Shown here one piece after another: positions 52,950-56,422 of a DNA stretch of 56,422 nucleotides. The stretch is from contig JAKVCA010000016.1 of assembly GCA_022448315.1 (NCBI GenBank), positions 1-56,422 on the forward strand, given 5' to 3'. The stretch is from Pirellulaceae bacterium. GTDB taxonomy: Bacteria > Planctomycetota > Planctomycetia > Pirellulales > Pirellulaceae. Made by a program: the position numbers and the translations under genes. Every line of letters starts with the position of its first letter. Positions within the stretch are counted from its first letter, which is position 1. The notes beneath the pieces were generated by a model. That model was not told where the DNA came from. It did no database searches and saw nothing but the letters and a program-made list of their open reading frames with translations.

Positions 52950-53187
52950 TTTCTGAGGTGGGTTTACGGATTCTCCTCAAGTTGGGGCGAGGTGAGTCTT
53001 CAGGGTCACACTAGTCCAGACCGTTTTTAGAGGTTTGAGTGGCAATGTAGGTAGTTTATGCCGCGTTGCCAGCACCCATTTACGAACCCGAGAGGCCTTG
53101 TCCGATGAAGTGAGAGTGTCGCCAATTGCGGTCATGAGTCATCTCCGACCACCCGTTCTGCGTTCGACCATGGAGAGTCCGGCACTG

Positions 53188-54564
53188 ATGCCAAGCACGC
53201 CCCTCAACGATCTCTGGAGAATGTCGCCCACCTTGTGGAGCGTAATCATTCTTTTGGTGACATCCTGGCTGTCAGGCGATGCTGCTGGGGCGGATCGTTT
53301 AACGCCCGAGGTGAAGGCCGTTCAGAAAACACGGCCCACCGTCGTCAATATTCGAGGGAAGAAAACGGTACGGGATGAAAGCCGCAATTTTGAAGCGGAC
53401 TCCAGTCGTCAAGTCAACGGAATGGGAACGGGCGTCATTGTTGACCCGCGTGGTTACATCATCACGAATTTCCACGTCGTTGAGGGCGTTTCGAATATTC
53501 AAGTGACTTTGCCCGATCAGAGGTCATTTGATGCGGTTCTGGTGGCGCGAGACACCAAGACAGACATTGCACTGATCAAGATCGCGACCGGCTCGGACTT
53601 TCCGACGATTCAGATCGGCAATTCAAGTGATTTGATGTTGGCCGAGCGAGTCATCGCCATTGGCAACGCTTACGGTTACGAAAATTCGGTGTCGGTAGGT
53701 GTTATCAGCGAACTTCATCGAACTGTGCAAGTCAGTGATGATCAGGTTTACTACGATCTTATTCAGACTGACGCGGCGATTAACCCTGGGAATAGCGGTG
53801 GCCCTTTGCTCAATATCCACGGCGAGATGATTGGGTTGAATGTTGCGGTCCGCGTCGGGGCTCAGGGGATCGCATTCGCCATTCCCATCAACCAAGCGAT
53901 GGATATCGTTGCTGGTTTGATCGCCCGTCGTACACATTCAGATACGATTCACGGCGTTACGGGGCACACGGATCGCAAGTCCGATGTCTGCCGGTTTATT
54001 GTGGACCGTGTCGTGGATGGCTCTCCCGCCGATTCTGCTGGAATCGTGGCAGGTGACGTGATCTCGATGGTCGGTGACATGTCGGTCGCGTCGCGGTTTG
54101 ACTTTGAACGAGCCTTCTTGGACCGTGATTCGGGTCAGGAACTGGGGCTTGCATTGAACCGAGGGACCGAGGACTTGGATGTTAATCTGGTTCTGAAAAC
54201 CACCTCCAGTTCAACCCGTATCGGCGATCCGGCGTGGACCGTTCTGGGAGTCAAATTATCGAACATTGAAAGTGAAGATTTGCGTCGCGTGACCAGTCGG
54301 TACAATGGGGGCATGCGAGTCCTTGAGGTTCGCGATGGAAGTCCTGCCGACCGTCGTGGGATCAAGAGTGGTGATGTTTTAGTTGGCATCCACATTTGGG
54401 AAACCACGTCCTTCAAAGATCTTCGTTACATTCTTAGCCGACCCGAGGTCACTGAGTCTGATCAGGGAGTCAGCTTCTTCATTCTTCGCGGGCGTGAGGA
54501 GTTCTTCGGGAATATCCGTCTCTCCTCAAATACGGAATTGACTTCGGCAACACGAGCCGAGTAA
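53188..54564 (+). CDS. HtrA/DegP-like serine protease with PDZ domains
   Basis: About 458 residues. A hydrophobic signal or anchor segment (LWSVIILLVTSWLSG) precedes the trypsin-like domain. The catalytic triad is His in NFHVVEG, Asp in KTDIALIK and Ser in NPGNSGGPLLN. The activation region GVIVDPRGYIITN is typical of the DegP family. Two PDZ-like domains follow: VVDGSPADSAGIVAGDVISM and VRDGSPADRRGIKSGDVLVGI. They recognise misfolded or cleaved envelope proteins. The start is not certain: ATG 53188 is chosen because it places the signal segment close to the N-terminus; ATG 53134, 53170 and 53221 are alternatives. It would serve quality control in the periplasm. Confidence 0.92.
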   Translation: MPSTPLNDLWRMSPTLWSVIILLVTSWLSGDAAGADRLTPEVKAVQKTRPTVVNIRGKKTVRDESRNFEADSSRQVNGMGTGVIVDPRGYIITNFHVVEGVSNIQVTLPDQRSFDAVLVARDTKTDIALIKIATGSDFPTIQIGNSSDLMLAERVIAIGNAYGYENSVSVGVISELHRTVQVSDDQVYYDLIQTDAAINPGNSGGPLLNIHGEMIGLNVAVRVGAQGIAFAIPINQAMDIVAGLIARRTHSDTIHGVTGHTDRKSDVCRFIVDRVVDGSPADSAGIVAGDVISMVGDMSVASRFDFERAFLDRDSGQELGLALNRGTEDLDVNLVLKTTSSSTRIGDPAWTVLGVKLSNIESEDLRRVTSRYNGGMRVLEVRDGSPADRRGIKSGDVLVGIHIWETTSFKDLRYILSRPEVTESDQGVSFFILRGREEFFGNIRLSSNTELTSATRAE

Positions 54565-54946
54565 AGACCGCCATTGGGCGACTTCGCTTTCCCAGGGCCT
54601 CGGGGTTCGCTCAGAACCCGCGAGTGACTTTCTGGTAGGCTCCTGTTCCGAAAACTGTTGCACGCTTGCCCTATTGATGTGGTCCGGTGAAGATCTAGTG
54701 CTTGCCCTGTCCATGTGCCTTGCTGAATCTTGGACTCGATGCGAGCTATGGGGGGCGTGGGGCGGAGCTGGGTGAGTCCTCGAAACCAAGTCTTCCGTTC
54801 CTGCGAGAAAGTCTTGAGCTCCGATATCGGACGTTGATTGCGGCTCTTCGATCTTGTTCGTGCGCTGCTCACGGCACTCCCCAGGTACCAGCTGCCTGGC
54901 ACCAGGCATTCGTCCCTTTTTAAACATGTAGATTGAGATCGAAACT
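54565..54946. other. Gap between HtrA and thiL with a palindromic element
   Basis: 382 bp. It contains TGCCTGG-CA-CCAGGCA (54893-54908), a 16-bp element with perfect 7-bp arms, flanked by the palindromes GGTACC and CAGCTG. Such short GC-rich palindromes resemble REP elements, but only one copy is seen in this window. Frames on the minus strand here overlap the HtrA gene antisense and are not called. Confidence 0.5.
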
Positions 54947-55858
54947 GTGGAACGGCTCTTTTTGAAATGGTTGCAATCCCACATCGGAGTATCCGAAGAA
55001 GTTGTTCTGGGCCCCACTGACGATGCGGCTCTCGTCGATTTCGAATCGGGGGAGCATGCCGTTTTATCCACCGACATGTTGATGGATGGGGTCGACTTCG
55101 TCTGCAGCGACCATGACTTGGCGTTGGTCGGTCGAAAGTGCATGGCGGTGAATCTTAGTGACATTGCCGCGATGGGAGCAAAGCCGAAGTACGCGCTGGT
55201 GTCCTTGTCAATTCCTTACAGTTGGTCGGCGGCAGATACCCAGAAACTGATGGAAGGCATCTTGGGCATCGCTCGAAATTACGGGGCCCACGTCGTCGGG
55301 GGAGATACCAATCGCTGGAGGCATCCATTGGCCGTCAGTATCACGGCCATTGGGACCGTGCCCGTTGGAGAGGCTTGGTGTCGGCAGGGCGCGCGCGCTG
55401 GGGATCGCCTCGTCGTGACGGGGCCTTGCGGTGGCAGTATCCTCGGGAAGCACCTCGAGTTCTCTCCAAGGATTCCGGAGGCTGACTGGCTGAGCCAAAA
55501 AACGGGAGTGCATGCGGCAATTGATGTGAGTGACGGGCTTGCGTGGGACACCTTCCAGCTCGCCAGAGCGAGTGACGTTGGGGTCGTTTTGAATCAAGAG
55601 GATATCCCCATCACATCTGCAGCAAGGGACCTTGCTCGTGAATCGAAAAAGACGCCCTTGCACCACGCACTGAATGATGGTGAAGATTTTGAAATCGTCA
55701 TGGCCATCAACCCACAATCGTTTCTATCGATTTCTCGCGACTGGCCTTTTGAGCAACCTCTCATAGACTTCGGCGAGGTGGTGGAGAATCCTGGTTTTTG
55801 GATAAGGCAAACCGACGGTTCACTCGTGAATTGTGATCCAGGTGGTTACGAGCATTGA
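54947..55858 (+). CDS. thiL: Thiamine-monophosphate kinase
   Basis: ATP-dependent kinase making thiamine diphosphate from thiamine monophosphate. 303 residues, AIR-synthase-like fold. The signatures are GPTDDAALVDF near the N-terminus, LSTDMLMDGVDF, AVNLSDIAAMGAKPKYALV and GGDTNRWRHPLAVSITAIG. Further on are GDRLVVTGPCGGSILGKHLE and AAIDVSDGLAWDTFQLARAS, all usual in ThiL. The related selenophosphate synthase SelD is excluded because its catalytic N-terminal Cys/Lys motif is missing and the length is shorter. GTG 54947 is the start; no strong ribosome site. It lies 67 bp before tsaE. Confidence 0.95.
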   Translation: MERLFLKWLQSHIGVSEEVVLGPTDDAALVDFESGEHAVLSTDMLMDGVDFVCSDHDLALVGRKCMAVNLSDIAAMGAKPKYALVSLSIPYSWSAADTQKLMEGILGIARNYGAHVVGGDTNRWRHPLAVSITAIGTVPVGEAWCRQGARAGDRLVVTGPCGGSILGKHLEFSPRIPEADWLSQKTGVHAAIDVSDGLAWDTFQLARASDVGVVLNQEDIPITSAARDLARESKKTPLHHALNDGEDFEIVMAINPQSFLSISRDWPFEQPLIDFGEVVENPGFWIRQTDGSLVNCDPGGYEH

Positions 55859-55925
55859 CGCGACCGTGCGTCGACGGCTAACGGTATGTACTGCAAGGCG
55901 GAATGAAGGGGCGGCAGGATTTACA

Positions 55926-56402
55926 ATGTCCAAACAAGACACCTGGTTGACGACAACGGCGACGCCAGAAGAAACCGAAAGACTTGCCTGCGTCGTTGCG
56001 TGCAGTCTGCGTTTGCCCCTCGTTCTGGGATTATCCGGCACACTCGGAGCGGGTAAGACCTGTTTCGTGCGAGGCCTGGCAAAAGCCTGGGGCGGAACAG
56101 GCGAAGAGGTGACCAGTCCGACATTTACCCTCTGGCAGACTTATGAAACCTCTCCCGCGATTCACCATCTTGATGTTTACCGACTCTTGTCCGAGGATGA
56201 GTTTTTGGAACTTGGTGTCGAAGACTGCATGGATGGCCCCGATCTCATTGTCGTTGAGTGGGCCGACAAGTACGCGTCCGTCTTTCCCGACGACACACTT
56301 TGGGTTGATGTTCAAATCGAAGAGAGCGGAGAGAGGGTCTGGCGGTTCCGTGGAGGCGGGGAAAACGGCCGAATGTCAGTGATGGCATTGCGGCCGGACT
56401 GA
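55926..56402 (+). CDS. tsaE: tRNA threonylcarbamoyladenosine synthesis ATPase TsaE
   Basis: ATPase subunit required with TsaB and TsaD for the universal t6A37 modification of tRNAs decoding ANN codons. 158 residues. The P-loop is GTLGAGKTCFVRGL (residues 38-51). It is followed by VTSPTFTLWQTYE and HHLDVYRL, then GPDLIVVEWADKY, the typical order of the YjeE family. ATG 55926 has AGGA 6 nt upstream; the frame is open to 55833 but only overlaps the end of thiL. The C-terminal strand VWRFRGGG completes the domain. The tsaB and tsaD genes are not in the window. Confidence 0.95.
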   Translation: MSKQDTWLTTTATPEETERLACVVACSLRLPLVLGLSGTLGAGKTCFVRGLAKAWGGTGEEVTSPTFTLWQTYETSPAIHHLDVYRLLSEDEFLELGVEDCMDGPDLIVVEWADKYASVFPDDTLWVDVQIEESGERVWRFRGGGENGRMSVMALRPD

Positions 56403-56422
56403 AGAATACTAGGCAATGAGCC

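Noticed and set aside
54820-54850. A GAGAAAGTC-like word suggesting RNase P RNA
   Set aside because: The rest of the conserved RNase P core could not be found around it on either strand.
54462-55164. Minus-strand frames across the HtrA-thiL gap
   Set aside because: Arg/Ser/Pro-rich products antisense to secure genes, with no start signals.
54947-55858. SelD (selenophosphate synthase) as identity of the AIR-synthase-like gene, tempting because of selB
   Set aside because: The N-terminus lacks the SelD Cys/Sec-x-x-x-x-Lys motif and the sequence carries the ThiL signatures.

Overview
The window looks like chromosomal DNA from a planctomycete, most likely of the Pirellulales/Rhodopirellula type. 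The evidence is the gene content: a prepilin-like DUF1559 protein with a TLVELL methylation motif, a secreted FG-GAP repeat protein, a secreted sulfatase, a thioredoxin fused to YHS-like modules, a very large cadherin-like/RTX metalloprotease, ExbB/ExbD genes with long coiled coils, a SecD-SecF type translocase and many small lipoproteins. No insertion sequence, prophage, CRISPR array or rRNA gene is visible. Three tRNA genes are present: Leu-UAA, Asp-GUC and Ser-GGA. Nearly all genes look intact; only the first is cut by the window edge.

Layout. 1-4.6 kb (+): the end of SecF, with a 15-bp coding tandem repeat at the edge, an FG-GAP protein, and a threonyl-tRNA synthetase lacking the TGS domain. 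4.9-12.9 kb (-): a His-rich lipoprotein overlapping a DUF1559 prepilin-like gene, tRNA-Leu, mnmG, xylA, a sulfatase and tRNA-Asp. 13.2-18.1 kb (+): a multi-zinc-ribbon protein overlapping a leucine-rich lipoprotein, a 105-aa unknown with a perfect ribosome site, and a 1001-aa M10/RTX metalloprotease. 18.3-23.8 kb (-): serA, serC, an EF-P paralogue of EfpL/YeiP type, two small unknowns and proC. 24.1-26.7 kb (+): a small secreted basic protein and selB. 26.8-30.9 kb (-): purD, dnaA and a family-2 glycosyltransferase. 31.1-36.4 kb (both strands): a Gfo/Idh oxidoreductase, a Hanks-type kinase, a D-2-hydroxyacid dehydrogenase, and a MazG-like/QueD/methyltransferase cluster. 36.5-40.6 kb (-): a translationally coupled three-gene ExbB/ExbD/ExbD-like membrane motor operon. 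41.0-46.9 kb: a lipoprotein (-), a secreted metallophosphoesterase (+), tRNA-Ser (-), a small zinc-ribbon membrane protein and a tetraether-lipid-synthase-like radical SAM enzyme (+), and rho (-). 47.3-56.4 kb: an inverted-repeat-rich leader and a thioredoxin/YHS protein, a beta-helix protein, sthA (-), a creatininase-like hydrolase, an HtrA protease, thiL and tsaE.

How the genes work together. Much of the window is housekeeping: translation and tRNA modification (thrS, mnmG, efpL, selB, tsaE, tRNAs), amino-acid and cofactor synthesis (serCA, proC, purD, thiL, queD), replication initiation (dnaA), termination (rho) and redox balance (sthA). The envelope genes (SecF, HtrA, sulfatase, lipoproteins, Trx-YHS, metallophosphoesterase) fit the large secretome of planctomycetes.

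The strongest candidates for something undescribed are two. The first is the motor operon at 36.5-40.6 kb: an ExbB/MotA-type channel with a long cytoplasmic helical tail, followed through 4-bp overlaps by two ExbD-like stators. One stator keeps the membrane aspartate expected to carry protons and the other has alanine in its place. Both carry coiled coils and what look like related soluble C-terminal domains. The second is the radical SAM protein at 44.0-45.5 kb, whose cysteine pattern matches the archaeal tetraether lipid synthase/MJ0619 family and which follows a small zinc-ribbon membrane protein.
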